Positions 16,993 to 27,214 of a stretch of 64,000 nt of DNA are shown here, one piece after another. The first letter of the stretch is position 1; each line of letters starts with the position of its first letter. Under the pieces are notes generated by a model. That model made no database searches, was not told where the DNA came from, and saw only the letters and a list, made by a program, of their open reading frames with translations. The translations under genes and the position numbers were made by a program. Source of the stretch: Mycobacterium sp. 1164985.4 (lineage in GTDB: Bacteria > Actinomycetota > Actinomycetes > Mycobacteriales > Mycobacteriaceae); NCBI RefSeq assembly GCF_001668575.1, contig NZ_LZMD01000066.1:1-64000 (forward strand), in the 5' to 3' direction.

Positions 16993-19917
16993 CTACAACA
17001 CCTCGGGATCGGCCGGGACGATGCGCACCGCGGTGACGGTCCCGTCCGCATAGTTGCTGATGTAGAGGTTCTTTCCGTCTGGGCTGATGCCGACGATGCT
17101 GGGATCCAGAGTCGGCTGAGCCGGATCGCCATACGAGATGGTTTGAAGCACCTCGTTGGCAACCGTGTCGATGACGACGATGTTGCCGTCGCCGGCGGCG
17201 ACGACATAAGCGAGGCTGCCGTCGGGGCTCAGGGCGACGGTGAGTGCCCCGGTCCCAACTGGGATGCCGTCCGGCTCAGGCGTGTTCGGGTCAACGTCGA
17301 CCAGAACCGGGGTGCCGGTGGTGAGGTCGACGATCATTAGAGAGCTCGGCGCGGGTGGCTTCGACGTGTCGTTCGGGTCGAAACCGTATTGAACCGGGAC
17401 ATACAGCCGCTTGCCGTCTGTGGCCAAGATGCCCGGGTACCCTTCGCCCAGCGGCAGCGGTTGGCCGACCACAGTGTTCGTCAACGGGTCGATGGCGATG
17501 ATGTCGCCTGTTATCACCCTCGCAGTTTGCTCGCCCTGTCCGTCGAGCACATAACTCGTGCGGACCCGGTCAAGGTAGAGAATTCCGTCTTCGCCGAAGC
17601 CGCCGCTGAACGCGGAGTAGTTATCCGCGTACGGACCGCTTGGAGTCGGTCCCATTGGGATACCCTGAACAGCCTCGTCGGTGGGATCTAGGTCGATGAC
17701 CTGGTTGTAGGTTGGGCTACTCGGATCGCTGATGTCGACGACGTAGACGTCGCCCCCATAAGTGGTCACATACAACGTGTTTCCGTCGGGACTGACGATT
17801 GGTGCCCAGCCGTTGCCCGGCACATCGATCGTCGCCTCGACTGAGTTGTCAGTGGTGTTGATGACATTTACGCCGCGACCGATGGTCGCCGCGTAGAGGC
17901 GATCGCCGCTCACCGCTCCGAAGGTCGCTAACCCGCCCTGTCGGATGGGATCGACAACATCCGGCGTACTCGGGTCCATGTCGAGCACCCGGTTATTCGT
18001 GGCAGGGTCGGCCGGATCAGCACCGATCACCATTATCGAGCCATCCGAGAAGCTCAATACATATGCGTACTTGTCGGTGACGATGACGCCGGCTGGGTAG
18101 GGCCGGACGGGAATCGCCGCTTCGACGACATGTAGCGCCGCACCCCTCGGTGCCGCGAGTGGCACCGAGATGTTCTCGCCCGCAGGTTCTTCGGCGGCTG
18201 CCAGCGCTATCGGGCCTGCCGCCCGAAGGGCGAATGTCTGCACAGCTTGTTGCTGCACAGGCTGGCCCGGTGTTGCCGTGAGGTTGAGGGTGTAGTCGGT
18301 CGATAGTCCGAGAGCCTGGCGGAGCTCCGCGGCTTGGGTGGGTTTGATCTCGGCGGTCCACTGACCGGTCTGCGGATCGAAGTGTTCGGTGCCGGGTACC
18401 ACCTGCCAGTAGCCAGACCGGGTATCGGCCGTCACTGACTCGTATTTGTTCGGCGTGAACTTCAGTTCGGTGGTGTAGGTTCCGCTGCCCGTCGGTGTGG
18501 GCTGTTCAACCACCAGCGGTCCATCAGCGGGTGCGACTGAGACGTTCACCGTGACGGTATCGGTGTGCCCGCCGTCGGGTGTGAACAGACCTGAAAGACC
18601 GTGCAGATGAGGGCCGTCGTCCGCGTCGCTGACCGTGATGGTGAAGGTGTCCGTGAAGTCGGATGTTCCGTCCCAGCCTGTGGGCGGTGTGTACGTCCAG
18701 CTGCCCTGCTCGTCGACGTCGACGGTGCCGCCGTTGGCGCCGTCGCTAGCCGTATAGCTGAACGTGTCGCTGTCCTTGTCCTTGACGATGACAGTGCCCG
18801 TGACGATGGGCTCGCCCGTCTGGAGGTCGATGCCTTGACTGGTCGTTCCGTCCCACGACAAGGTCGGCTTGTCGTTGAGCAGCTTTTGCTCTAACTGACG
18901 ACGTACCCAGGCCAGTACTCCCCACAACACCGGCGATTCGGCGGGCGCAGAAGGAGTCGGCGCCAAGAACGGGGCCAGTGCCGTCGACAACACTTTTCTG
19001 AGCAGGCTCACTGGCGCCGGCGTGAATGTCGAAACCGATTCAACCACAGGCAAACTGAATGACTGCCGGTGAGAGAGCGCAGCCCGCGCGGTGCTCAGGT
19101 CATCGGAAAATGCGGACGGGTCCCCCATCAGGGAACCGGTCAACAGCCGTGGCACCGCGTTGTCGCCGGGGGCCGGCGTGGGTGGGGTCTTGGCGATCTC
19201 GGCGACGTTGGTGACCACATCGTGGAGCCGTGTCTGCACGATGCCGCCTGCAGTCGGCTTCGGCGAGGTCTTGGCGACGTCGGCGACCACATCGTGGAGC
19301 CGGGTCTGCACGTTGTCGCCAGGGGTCGGCTTCGGCGAGGCCTTGGCGACGTCGGCGATAGCGACGACATTGGTGACCACGTCGTGAAGCCGGGTCTGCA
19401 AGGCTGCCGGCGTACGGCGAACGTCATCAGGCGTGGTCGTCGGCGCTGGTTCCGACGCGGTCATGTGTGGTTCAGGTTCCGAGGTTGACGGGCCGGGAGG
19501 TTTCGCCGACGTCGCGCGGCCGGGCTTGGACCCCACCCGCCCCGACGTCAATGCCCCACCCGAACTGTGCAGTGACACCCGCGGGCCCACATCGGCGATC
19601 GTGGCCCGCAATCGTGGCCGCGGCGGCAGGCGATCGGGAGTCTTGGTGGTGGAGGTCTTATCCGATGCGTTGTCCTCCTTGCTGTCTTGTCCGGAAGGTT
19701 GGTTGGCGCCGTCGTCGTCACTGTTCCCGGCGCCGCCATCCTGCGATGCGCCGGATTCCGGACCTGCCCATGCCACTCCCGGGGTTGTCGCCACCGCAGC
19801 ACTTACACCCAGCGCCACGGCCAACGCCCCAACCCGACCGATGTACTTCGCGCAGCGGGCCGTGGCCGTCGGAGTGGTCGCGTCCCCCTGCCGAGTTACG
19901 TTATTTGCTATCAACAT
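16993..19917 (-). CDS. large secreted protein: VCBS/cadherin-like domain plus YVTN-type beta-propeller
   Basis: About 974 residues. A signal peptide (about 1-50, ending VAWA) leads into a low-complexity Ser/Pro/Thr/Asp region. An internal tandem repeat of QTRLHDVV-type units (nt 19140-19405) follows, then a VCBS/cadherin-like domain (DKDSDTFSYTASDGANGG ... FTITVSDADDG). The last about 370 residues form a beta-propeller of repeats such as VSPDGNTLYVTTYGGDVYVV and ISPDGKNLYISNYADG. It is exported and probably acts at the cell surface in adhesion or polymer binding; no catalytic motif is visible. Three nearby ATGs are possible (19932, 19923, 19917); 19917 is chosen because a GGGGGG tract is about 7 bp upstream. 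Codon use looks less GC-biased than the backbone, suggesting acquisition. Confidence 0.8.
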   Translation of the reverse strand: MLIANNVTRQGDATTPTATARCAKYIGRVGALAVALGVSAAVATTPGVAWAGPESGASQDGGAGNSDDDGANQPSGQDSKEDNASDKTSTTKTPDRLPPRPRLRATIADVGPRVSLHSSGGALTSGRVGSKPGRATSAKPPGPSTSEPEPHMTASEPAPTTTPDDVRRTPAALQTRLHDVVTNVVAIADVAKASPKPTPGDNVQTRLHDVVADVAKTSPKPTAGGIVQTRLHDVVTNVAEIAKTPPTPAPGDNAVPRLLTGSLMGDPSAFSDDLSTARAALSHRQSFSLPVVESVSTFTPAPVSLLRKVLSTALAPFLAPTPSAPAESPVLWGVLAWVRRQLEQKLLNDKPTLSWDGTTSQGIDLQTGEPIVTGTVIVKDKDSDTFSYTASDGANGGTVDVDEQGSWTYTPPTGWDGTSDFTDTFTITVSDADDGPHLHGLSGLFTPDGGHTDTVTVNVSVAPADGPLVVEQPTPTGSGTYTTELKFTPNKYESVTADTRSGYWQVVPGTEHFDPQTGQWTAEIKPTQAAELRQALGLSTDYTLNLTATPGQPVQQQAVQTFALRAAGPIALAAAEEPAGENISVPLAAPRGAALHVVEAAIPVRPYPAGVIVTDKYAYVLSFSDGSIMVIGADPADPATNNRVLDMDPSTPDVVDPIRQGGLATFGAVSGDRLYAATIGRGVNVINTTDNSVEATIDVPGNGWAPIVSPDGNTLYVTTYGGDVYVVDISDPSSPTYNQVIDLDPTDEAVQGIPMGPTPSGPYADNYSAFSGGFGEDGILYLDRVRTSYVLDGQGEQTARVITGDIIAIDPLTNTVVGQPLPLGEGYPGILATDGKRLYVPVQYGFDPNDTSKPPAPSSLMIVDLTTGTPVLVDVDPNTPEPDGIPVGTGALTVALSPDGSLAYVVAAGDGNIVVIDTVANEVLQTISYGDPAQPTLDPSIVGISPDGKNLYISNYADGTVTAVRIVPADPEVL

Positions 19918-19932
19918 CCCCATACCCCCCAT

Positions 19933-20711
19933 GATCAGTTGCTAGACCATCATCCGCTTATCAGCAAGCTCTCGGATCTGGCTAATCAAAAGCGGATCTT
20001 ACGCCTTCCCGTTCGGATAACAAGCGCTTCAGCGTTTGCCCTTACAATATTATTTATCGCGCAAATAGTTGGCTGCGCCACCGAGAGCAGGAATACCGAT
20101 CGTTGCCACGACCCGAGATGTGGTTTAGGCGAATCTTGAATCGATGAGGCGGTATCGGAGAACGCCGCCTCGCGGCCAGAACGGCCGCCCCATCCAAAGC
20201 CGGGATCCGTCGTCGCGACGGACGAGCGAAACGGCGTTCGGCGACTTCTGGTCGGTCCGTCTGAAATGGTGTCAGGCGAGCTGGCGATGACTGGCATCAC
20301 CGGGAAGGGCCTTTGCAGAAGTTGCGCTGACCATCGCGATCAAGGCGGCCACGTGTCGGCCTCGCCGGAGTGGCGCGACGGCGCAATCCGCGCCGCGATC
20401 CCTGCCTTGAAGCGCCAGCCGTTTTCGTCGCGGTTCAACCCCGGCTGCGTGGCGAGGATTAAAACGCCCACCGCGAGGATTCCGAGTGGCTTCGGCCTAC
20501 CAACGGCGGGAGCAGGGCCGCGCGTCAGAAGCTACAAAACGCCCGTGGCGGCAGCAACGCTGCGTCGCTCGGCTGATAGAAGGTCGGTTCAGCAACGTAC
20601 GTGCAGCGCCCGCAGGGCCGGCACGCTGAGCGCAAACGGCCACAGGAGGGACAAAGTCGCCGGTCAAACCGCCGCTGCGAGGGTATAACGCCACTATCGC
20701 ACCTTGGTCGG
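19933..20711. other. long intergenic region before tRNA-Gly
   Basis: 779 bp with no convincing gene. The first 130 bp are unusually AT-rich (for example around 20035-20065) and probably hold the promoter of the surface-protein gene. A hairpin with perfect 7-bp arms GAGGCGG/CCGCCTC spans 20146-20171. The remainder is GC-rich and has one open frame (20266-20688) without recognisable content. The tRNA-Gly 3' end faces this region, a typical position for integrative-element scars, but no attachment repeat was found. Confidence 0.5.
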
Positions 20712-20782
20712 AGCGGGCGACGGGAATCGAACCCGCGTAGCTAGTTTGGAAGACTAGGGCTCTACCATTGAGCTACGCCCGC
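20712..20782 (-). tRNA. tRNA-Gly (anticodon TCC)
   Basis: Read on the minus strand, the acceptor arms GCGGGCG and CGCCCGC pair perfectly. The D-arm is AGCTCAATGGTAGAGC, the anticodon arm CTAGT-CTTCCAA-ACTAG contains TCC, and the T-arm is GCGGGTTCGATTCCCGT. The CCA end is not fully encoded. Length is 71 nt. Confidence 0.95.
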
Positions 20783-20939
20783 ATGTACAGCAAGACCAGA
20801 TCGTACCGGCGGCAGCCAAATCAAATCCAATTGAAGGCTTCGCGTGTCCAGCCCGTAGTATCTCGCGTGGTCGTTCCGTGTTTTCGCGGAACGATCCGCG
20901 CGGACGCAGCACTCGAGCGTCAACGCGGCGAGCAGGACA

Positions 20940-21013
20940 CGGGGTGTAGCGCAGCTTGGTAGCGCATCCGCTTTGGGAGCGGAAGGCCGCAGGTTCAAAT
21001 CCTGTCACCCCGA
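20940..21013 (+). tRNA. tRNA-Pro (anticodon TGG)
   Basis: Acceptor arms CGGGGTG and CACCCCG pair. The D-arm is AGCGCAGCTTGGTAGCGC, the anticodon stem TCCGC-TTTGGGA-GCGGA contains TGG, and the T-arm is GCAGGTTCAAATCCTGT. CCA is not encoded. It lies just upstream of tig in the same direction and divergent from tRNA-Gly. Confidence 0.95.
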
Positions 21014-21051
21014 CTGCGACATCGACCGACCAGAACAACAAGGAGCAGATC

Positions 21052-22455
21052 GTGAAGAGCACCGTCGAGAAGTTGAGCCCCACCCGGGTTCGCATCAACG
21101 TGGAGGTGCCCTTCACTGAGCTCGAACCCGACTTCGACCGTGCGTTCGCGCAGCTGGCCAAGCAGGTCCGGTTGCCCGGCTTCCGTCCCGGCAAGGCGCC
21201 GCGCAAGCTGCTCGAGGCGCGCGTCGGCCGCGAGGCGATGCTCGACCAGGTCGTCAGTGACGCCCTGCCCGGCCGCTACAGCGAGGCGGTCACGAGCTCC
21301 GAGGTGCAGCCGCTGGGCCAGCCCGACATCGAGATCACCAACAAGGAGTACGGCGAGGACCTCACGTTCACGGCCGAGGTCGACATCCGCCCCGAGATCG
21401 AGCTTCCCGACCTGTCGACGCTGACGGTGACCGTCGACCCGATCGAGGTCACCGACGAAGAGGTCGACGCCGAGCTGCAGTCCCTGCGCGCCCGCTTCGG
21501 AACGCTCAAGGGTGTCGAGCGCGCCGCCGAGAACGGCGACTTCGTCTCCATCGACCTGTCCGCGACCGTGGACGGCAAGGAACTGCCCGACGCGGCCACC
21601 GAGGGCCTGTCCCACGAGGTCGGCTCCGGCCAGCTGATCGACGGCCTCGACGAGGCGATCGTCGGCCTCAAGGAGGGGGAGACCCGCGCCTTCACCACCA
21701 AGCTGGCCGCCGGTGAGCATGCCGGCGAGGACGCTCAGGTGACCGTCACCGTGAAGTCGGTCAAGGAGCGCGAGCTGCCGGAGCCCGACGACGAATTCGC
21801 CCAGCTGGCAAGTGAGTTCGACACCATCGACGAGCTGAAGGAGTCGCTCGTCGAGCAGGTCCGCCGGACCAAGCGCGTCCAGCAGGCCGAGCAGATCCGC
21901 GACAAGGTGCTCGAGACGCTGCTCGAGCAGGTCGAGGTGCCGCTGCCGGAGAAGGTGGTGCAGGCCCAGATCGACGACGCGCTGCACAACGCGATCCACG
22001 GACTCGACCACGACGAGGAACGCCTCGCCGATGCCCTGGAGGCGCAGGGCAGCAGCCGCGAGGAGTTCGACGCCGACAACCGCAGCAACGCGGAGAAGGC
22101 GGTCAAGACGCAGCTTCTCGTCGACGCGATCGCCGACAAGCTCGACGTCCAGGTCGGCCAGAACGACATCACCGAGCGCCTGATGCTGATGTCGCAGCAG
22201 TACGGCCTGCAGCCGCAGCAGCTGATCCAGTCGCTGCAGCAGAACAATCAGCTGCCCGCACTCTTCGCCGACGTGCGTCGCGGGCTGGCGCTCGCCGCGG
22301 TCGTCGAGGGCGCCAACGTCACCGACTCCGACGGCAACGTGATCGACACCACGGAGTTCTTCGGCCGCTCCGACGCGCAGACCGAGGAAGCTCCCGACGA
22401 GGCCTCGGAGGCCGCCGAGCCCGAAGCCGACGAGGAGTCGGCCGACGCGAAGTGA
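21052..22455 (+). CDS. tig: trigger factor, ribosome-associated chaperone/prolyl isomerase
   Basis: 467 residues, close to the 466 of M. tuberculosis. The N-terminal ribosome-binding domain contains the [13 protein letters not shown] signature (about residues 44-56). The central FKBP-type PPIase domain spans about 150-245 ([33 protein letters not shown]), and the C-terminal helical chaperone domain ends in an acidic Glu/Ala tail. GTG at 21052 is the start, with AAGGAG at 21040-21045; in-frame codons further upstream fall inside tRNA-Pro. It lies next to clpP1P2, linking nascent-chain folding with proteolysis. Confidence 0.97.
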   Translation: MKSTVEKLSPTRVRINVEVPFTELEPDFDRAFAQLAKQVRLPGFRPGKAPRKLLEARVGREAMLDQVVSDALPGRYSEAVTSSEVQPLGQPDIEITNKEYGEDLTFTAEVDIRPEIELPDLSTLTVTVDPIEVTDEEVDAELQSLRARFGTLKGVERAAENGDFVSIDLSATVDGKELPDAATEGLSHEVGSGQLIDGLDEAIVGLKEGETRAFTTKLAAGEHAGEDAQVTVTVKSVKERELPEPDDEFAQLASEFDTIDELKESLVEQVRRTKRVQQAEQIRDKVLETLLEQVEVPLPEKVVQAQIDDALHNAIHGLDHDEERLADALEAQGSSREEFDADNRSNAEKAVKTQLLVDAIADKLDVQVGQNDITERLMLMSQQYGLQPQQLIQSLQQNNQLPALFADVRRGLALAAVVEGANVTDSDGNVIDTTEFFGRSDAQTEEAPDEASEAAEPEADEESADAK

Positions 22456-22553
22456 CGCTGTGAGCGAACGCGGCCCGTCTAGGGACTGCACGCCCGCGCG
22501 GGTTGGTTAGTGTCGGTGAGTATCAAGCTCTTGAAGAAAGCAGGTATCCAGTC

Positions 22554-23165
22554 GTGACCCACATGCGTGGCGCCTCGCAAGGCCTCAACCTTGTCGACTC
22601 GGTCTATGAGCGGTTGCTGGCGGAGCGGATCATCTTCCTGGGCTCACAGGTCGATGACGACATCGCCAACAAGCTCTGCGCGCAGATTCTGCTGCTGTCG
22701 GCCGAGGATCCCACCAAGGACATCCACCTCTACATCAACTCGCCCGGCGGCTCGATCAGCGCCGGCATGGCGGTCTACGACACCATGGTGCTGGCACCGT
22801 GTGACATCGCCACCTACGCCATGGGCATGGCCGCCTCGATGGGCGAGTTCCTGCTCGCCGCGGGTACCAAGGGCAAGCGCTACGCGCTGCCGCACGCCCG
22901 CATCCTGATGCACCAGCCGCTGGGCGGGGTCACCGGCAGCGCGGCCGACATCGCCATCCAGGCCGAGCAGTTCACGGTGATCAAGAAGGAGATGTTCCGG
23001 CTGAACGCCGAGTTCACCGGGCAGCCGATCGAGCGGATCGAAGCGGACTCCGACCGCGACCGCTGGTTCACCGCGCAGGAGGCCCTCGAGTACGGCTTCG
23101 TCGACCACATCATCACCAGCGCGAGCGTCAACGGCTCAGGACCAGGAGCAGGACTAGACAAATGA
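22554..23165 (+). CDS. clpP1: ATP-dependent Clp protease proteolytic subunit 1
   Basis: 203-residue serine protease subunit that forms a mixed tetradecamer with ClpP2 and degrades proteins delivered by ClpX or ClpC1. The triad is Ser95 (MAASMGEF), His120 (LMHQPLGG) and Asp169 (SDRDRWF), shifted by three from M. tuberculosis numbering. The GTG at 22554 ([10 protein letters not shown]) is preferred over longer frames from 22503 because it matches the family N-terminus. Its stop overlaps the clpP2 start (ATGA), ensuring balanced production. Confidence 0.95.
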   Translation: MTHMRGASQGLNLVDSVYERLLAERIIFLGSQVDDDIANKLCAQILLLSAEDPTKDIHLYINSPGGSISAGMAVYDTMVLAPCDIATYAMGMAASMGEFLLAAGTKGKRYALPHARILMHQPLGGVTGSAADIAIQAEQFTVIKKEMFRLNAEFTGQPIERIEADSDRDRWFTAQEALEYGFVDHIITSASVNGSGPGAGLDK

Positions 23166-23821
23166 CCGATCACACCCATCCGTCGTTGGACGCCCGCCTG
23201 CAGCCCCAGGCCCGCTACATCCTGCCGTCGTTCATCGAGCACTCCAGCTTCGGCGTCAAGGAGTCCAACCCGTACAACAAGCTCTTCGAGGAACGCATCA
23301 TCTTCCTCGGGGTGCAGGTCGACGACGCGTCGGCGAACGACATCATGGCGCAGCTGCTGGTGCTCGAGTCGCTCGATCCCGACCGCGACATCACGATGTA
23401 CATCAACTCGCCCGGCGGCTCGTTCACCTCGCTGATGGCGATCTACGACACCATGCAGTACGTGCGCGCCGACATCCAGACGGTGTGCCTCGGACAGGCT
23501 GCCTCGGCCGCCGCAGTGTTGCTGGCGGCGGGTACGCCCGGCAAGCGCATGGCGCTGCCGAACGCCCGCGTGCTGATTCACCAGCCCGCGCTCGCCGGCG
23601 TCATCCAGGGTCAGTTCTCCGACCTGGAGATCCAGGCCAAGGAGATCGAGCGGATGCGCACGCTGATGGAGGTGACGCTGGCCCGTCACACCGGCCGGAC
23701 GCCCGAGCAGATCCGCAAGGACACCGACCGCGACAAGATCCTGACCGCCGATGAGGCCAAGGAGTACGGCGTCATCGACACCGTCCTGGAGTACCGCAAG
23801 CTGTCGGCACAGACCGCCTGA
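23162..23821 (+). CDS. clpP2: ATP-dependent Clp protease proteolytic subunit 2
   Basis: 219-residue partner of ClpP1. Catalytic residues are Ser115 (QAASAAAVL), His140 (VLIHQPAL) and Asp191 (DTDRDK). The N-terminal extension (residues 1-20) precedes the conserved [10 protein letters not shown] segment. In mycobacteria the ClpP2 ring docks the ClpX/ClpC1 ATPase. Both clpP genes are essential in M. tuberculosis. ATG at 23162 overlaps the clpP1 stop. Confidence 0.96.
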   Translation: MTDHTHPSLDARLQPQARYILPSFIEHSSFGVKESNPYNKLFEERIIFLGVQVDDASANDIMAQLLVLESLDPDRDITMYINSPGGSFTSLMAIYDTMQYVRADIQTVCLGQAASAAAVLLAAGTPGKRMALPNARVLIHQPALAGVIQGQFSDLEIQAKEIERMRTLMEVTLARHTGRTPEQIRKDTDRDKILTADEAKEYGVIDTVLEYRKLSAQTA

Positions 23822-23913
23822 ACACCTCTCGGAACCGCGCGAAACGGGGTCTGAGACTCCGTTCTGCGTGGCACGCTGTCTGCCACACCAGGGGACGGCA
23901 GGGGAGTACTGCG

Positions 23914-24237
23914 ATGACGGTGGGGTTGCGAGCACGCTCGGTATTGGCGCCAGTGGCCGCCATGGCCGCGGTCTGGAGTCTGGCTTCCGTCGCGTCACCC
24001 GCGATCGGTCAGGCCCAAGAACCGGCCTGCCCGGCGGGCACGTACTGGGACATGTACACCGATCAATGCGTCCCCAACGACGTCAACGTGTATCTGAATC
24101 CCGCTCCGGTGGTGGGCCCCGCGGGGCCCGTCGGTGTCGGAGGGGTGGCGGGCCCCGCCGGACCGGGACCCGTCGGGCCGGGTCCGGCCGGTCCGGGACC
24201 GGCCGGGCCGGGACCCGCAGGACCCGGACGCCGCTAG
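23914..24237 (+). CDS. small secreted protein with Gly-Pro-Ala repeats
   Basis: 107 residues. The signal peptide is about 1-34 (ending AIGQAQ). A Cys-bounded motif CPAGTYWDMYTDQC follows at residues 39-52, and then a tail of about 45 residues made almost only of G, P, A and V in a G-P-A-G-P-G-P rhythm ending in Arg-Arg. This type of short exported protein is common in mycobacteria and has no known activity. It occupies the site between clpP2 and clpX where M. tuberculosis has Rv2459 and Rv2458. Confidence 0.65.
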   Translation: MTVGLRARSVLAPVAAMAAVWSLASVASPAIGQAQEPACPAGTYWDMYTDQCVPNDVNVYLNPAPVVGPAGPVGVGGVAGPAGPGPVGPGPAGPGPAGPGPAGPGRR

Positions 24238-24458
24238 AGTCGACGGAGTCGCCCGGCACCGTGCACGGCGCCCGAATACGGGTACTTTGGGTGCCGACGG
24301 CCTCTCGGTCCGGTCACGGCGACGACACGCCAAAGACACGGCGGCGCGTTCGCTGCGGTCCGAGGGTGATCAGACGATATGTTGGCGCGAATACAGATGA
24401 ATACCACTGGCGCGATTCGGCTTTATCGGTCGCCTCGCGCGGGAACAAACGGGTAGCG

Positions 24459-24475
24459 TCGGGTGCACCACCCGA
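24459..24475. promoter_or_regulatory. palindrome upstream of clpX
   Basis: TCGGGTG-CAC-CACCCGA, perfect 7-bp arms, 55 bp before the clpX ATG. It could be a regulator site or a leader hairpin; no regulator can be assigned. Confidence 0.4.
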
Positions 24476-24530
24476 GGCGACCACAGAAAAGAAGCTTCAC
24501 CGGCTGCGAGGAAAGTAGGACCCCACCACC

Positions 24531-25811
24531 ATGGCGCGCATTGGAGACGGCGGTGACCTGCTGAAGTGCTCGTTCTGCGGCAAGAGTCAAAAGCAGGTTA
24601 AGAAGCTCATTGCGGGTCCGGGCGTCTATATCTGCGACGAGTGCATCGATCTCTGCAACGAGATCATCGAAGAAGAACTCGCCGACGCAGACGACGTAAA
24701 ACTCGATGAACTGCCCAAGCCGGCCGAAATCCGGGATTTTCTCGAGGGTTACGTCATCGGGCAGGACGCCGCCAAACGCACGCTCGCGGTTGCGGTCTAC
24801 AACCACTACAAGCGGATTCAGGCGGGGGAGAAGACCCGCGATTCGCGTTCCGAGCCCGTCGAACTGGCCAAGTCCAACATCCTGATGCTCGGGCCGACCG
24901 GTTGCGGCAAGACCTATCTGGCGCAGACGTTGGCCAAGATGCTCAATGTCCCGTTCGCCATCGCCGACGCCACCGCGCTGACCGAAGCCGGGTACGTGGG
25001 CGAGGACGTCGAGAACATTCTGCTCAAGCTGATTCAGGCGGCCGATTACGACGTCAAGCGCGCCGAGACCGGCATCATCTACATCGACGAGGTCGACAAG
25101 ATCGCCCGCAAGAGCGAGAACCCGTCGATCACCCGCGACGTCTCCGGTGAAGGTGTGCAGCAGGCTTTGCTGAAGATCCTGGAGGGGACCCAGGCATCGG
25201 TACCCCCGCAGGGCGGTCGCAAGCACCCGCACCAGGAATTCATCCAGATCGACACCACCAATGTGTTGTTCATCGTCGCGGGCGCATTCGCCGGTCTGGA
25301 GAAGATCGTCTCCGACCGTGTCGGCAAGCGCGGACTGGGCTTCGGCGCCGAGGTGCACTCGAAGGCCGAGATCGACACCCAGGACCACTTCGCCGAGGTC
25401 ATGCCCGAAGACCTGATCAAGTTCGGGCTGATCCCGGAGTTCATCGGCCGCCTACCCGTCGTGGCTTCGGTGACCAACCTGGACAAGGACTCGCTCGTGC
25501 AGATCCTGTCCAAGCCCAAGAACGCGCTGGTGAAGCAGTACACCCGCCTGTTCGAGATGGACGGTGTCGAGCTGGAGTTCACCGACGAGGCGCTCGAGGC
25601 GATCGCCGATCAGGCCATCCACCGCGGCACGGGTGCCCGTGGTCTGCGCGCCATCATGGAGGAAGTCCTGCTGCCGGTGATGTACGACATCCCGAGCCGC
25701 GACGACGTCGCCAAGGTGGTTGTCACCAAGGAGACCGTCCAGGACAACGTGCTGCCGACCATCGTGCCGCGCAAGCCGTCGCGCCCGGAGCGCCGCGACA
25801 AGTCCGCCTGA
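24531..25811 (+). CDS. clpX: ClpX, ATPase subunit of the Clp protease
   Basis: 426-residue AAA+ unfoldase that feeds tagged proteins to ClpP1P2. The N-terminal zinc-binding domain has Cys13, 16, 35 and 38. Walker A GPTGCGKT is at 121-128, followed by Walker B ([10 protein letters not shown]), the pore-loop region and the sensor-2 [11 protein letters not shown] and ATG at 24531 are unambiguous. Its own promoter region (24238-24530) separates it from the small secreted protein gene. A degraded duplicate of its last 90 bp lies at 27213-27277. Confidence 0.97.
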   Translation: MARIGDGGDLLKCSFCGKSQKQVKKLIAGPGVYICDECIDLCNEIIEEELADADDVKLDELPKPAEIRDFLEGYVIGQDAAKRTLAVAVYNHYKRIQAGEKTRDSRSEPVELAKSNILMLGPTGCGKTYLAQTLAKMLNVPFAIADATALTEAGYVGEDVENILLKLIQAADYDVKRAETGIIYIDEVDKIARKSENPSITRDVSGEGVQQALLKILEGTQASVPPQGGRKHPHQEFIQIDTTNVLFIVAGAFAGLEKIVSDRVGKRGLGFGAEVHSKAEIDTQDHFAEVMPEDLIKFGLIPEFIGRLPVVASVTNLDKDSLVQILSKPKNALVKQYTRLFEMDGVELEFTDEALEAIADQAIHRGTGARGLRAIMEEVLLPVMYDIPSRDDVAKVVVTKETVQDNVLPTIVPRKPSRPERRDKSA

Positions 25812-25912
25812 CGACGATCTAGCGGCGAGCGTCGCACGCGTCCGCCGATTGGGGGACAACGGATTCCACCCGGTAATCGTCCGATCCGCTGAGGAGTTCG
25901 CACGCCAACGCT

Positions 25913-27214
25913 GTGAACATCGTCGGCATGACTTCGGTTACAGCGGTCACCCCTGCGCCCCCGTCGTTGCGACGCATCTCGGTTGCCGGCTACGTCGGCT
26001 CGGCCATCGAGTTCTACGACTTCGTCATCTACGGCACCGCGGCAGCGCTGGTGTTCCCGTCGGTGTTCTTCCCCGACCTGGGTCACGTGATGGCGACGAC
26101 GGCCGCGCTGGGCGCCTTCGCCGCCGCGTTCCTGGCCCGTCCGATCGGCGCGACGGTGTTCGGCCACTTCGGCGACCGGATCGGCCGCAAGCAGACGCTG
26201 GTGATGACGCTGCTGCTGATGGGCATCGCGACTGTCGGCGTCGGACTGATCCCCAGCACCGCGTCGATCGGCATCGCCGCACCGCTGCTGCTCATCACCA
26301 TGCGGCTGATCCAGGGCTTCGCCGTCGGTGGCGAGTGGGCCGGCGCGGTGCTGCTCAGCGCCGAGAACGCGCCCGCGCACCGGCGCGGTTTCTACGGCAT
26401 GTTCACCCAGCTCGGCCTCGGCACAGCAGTGGTGATGGCCAACATGGTGTTCCTGCTGGTTCACCTCGGCTTCGGCACGCACAACGACGCGTTTCTGCAG
26501 TGGGGGTGGCGCATCCCGTTCCTGTTGTCCGCGGTGCTGATCGCGACCGCGCTCTACATCCGGCTGCGCGTGGAGGACTCCCCGGCGCTCGACGACGAGC
26601 CTGCCGAGCCGGCCACCCCGATCGCGGCGCTGCTGTGCCGCCAGGGCCGCCAGATGCTGCTGGCGTCGGGCGTCGCGGTGTGTGCGCCGATGCTCGTCTT
26701 CCAGGCCGGTACGTTCTTCACGCACTACGCCACCGACCACTTGGACTATTCGACGAACTTCGTGCTGCTCGTGGGCGTGATCGGTGGGCTGTGTCAGGTG
26801 TTGTTCGTCGTCGCGGCGGCCATGCTCAGCGACACCTACGGGCGCAAACGCGTCGTCGCCGTCGGCTTCGCCGTCGCGGTGCCGTGGTCGTTCGTGCTGT
26901 TTCCGTTGGTGCAGAACGGAAACCGGCTGGGGTTCGGCATCGCGATTGTGGCGACCTACGCGCTGATCGGTGTGTGCATGGGCCCGCTGGCGGCTTTCCT
27001 GCCGGAGATGTTCGCGCCGCAGTGCCGCTATACCGGGGCCGCGCTGGCGCACACGTTCGGCGCCGTCATCGGCGGCGCGCTGCCGCCGGTGATCTCCCCG
27101 ACGCTGCTCAACTCGTACGGCGTATGGGCCGTCGCGGTGATGATGGGTGCCCTCGCGGCGGTCAGTCTGGTCTGCACCGCCAAGTTGCCGGAGACCGTCG
27201 GATCGCGGCTCTAG
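25913..27214 (+). CDS. MFS transporter, metabolite:H+ symporter type (Rv2456c position)
   Basis: 433-residue integral membrane transporter with 12 predicted helices. Landmarks of the metabolite:H+ symporter group are GSAIEFYDFVIYGTAAALVF in helix 1, GHFGDRIGRKQ in the 2-3 loop, RLIQGFAVGGEWAGA in helix 4 and SDTYGRKRV in the 8-9 loop. The substrate is probably an organic acid or osmolyte but cannot be specified. ATG at 25913 or 25928 are both possible. The stop codon at 27212 lies at the very start of a relic of the clpX 3' end, so the gene is flanked by direct copies of that sequence. Confidence 0.85.
   Translation: MNIVGMTSVTAVTPAPPSLRRISVAGYVGSAIEFYDFVIYGTAAALVFPSVFFPDLGHVMATTAALGAFAAAFLARPIGATVFGHFGDRIGRKQTLVMTLLLMGIATVGVGLIPSTASIGIAAPLLLITMRLIQGFAVGGEWAGAVLLSAENAPAHRRGFYGMFTQLGLGTAVVMANMVFLLVHLGFGTHNDAFLQWGWRIPFLLSAVLIATALYIRLRVEDSPALDDEPAEPATPIAALLCRQGRQMLLASGVAVCAPMLVFQAGTFFTHYATDHLDYSTNFVLLVGVIGGLCQVLFVVAAAMLSDTYGRKRVVAVGFAVAVPWSFVLFPLVQNGNRLGFGIAIVATYALIGVCMGPLAAFLPEMFAPQCRYTGAALAHTFGAVIGGALPPVISPTLLNSYGVWAVAVMMGALAAVSLVCTAKLPETVGSRL

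Noticed and set aside
20266..20688. 140-codon plus-strand frame upstream of tRNA-Gly
   Set aside because: Composition (many Arg/Ser/Ala, no hydrophobic core) and codon use do not look coding, and no RBS is seen.
20995..22491. 498-codon minus-strand frame opposite tig
   Set aside because: Antisense shadow caused by GC-rich third positions; leucine/valine/asparagine-free repetitive composition and no family resemblance.
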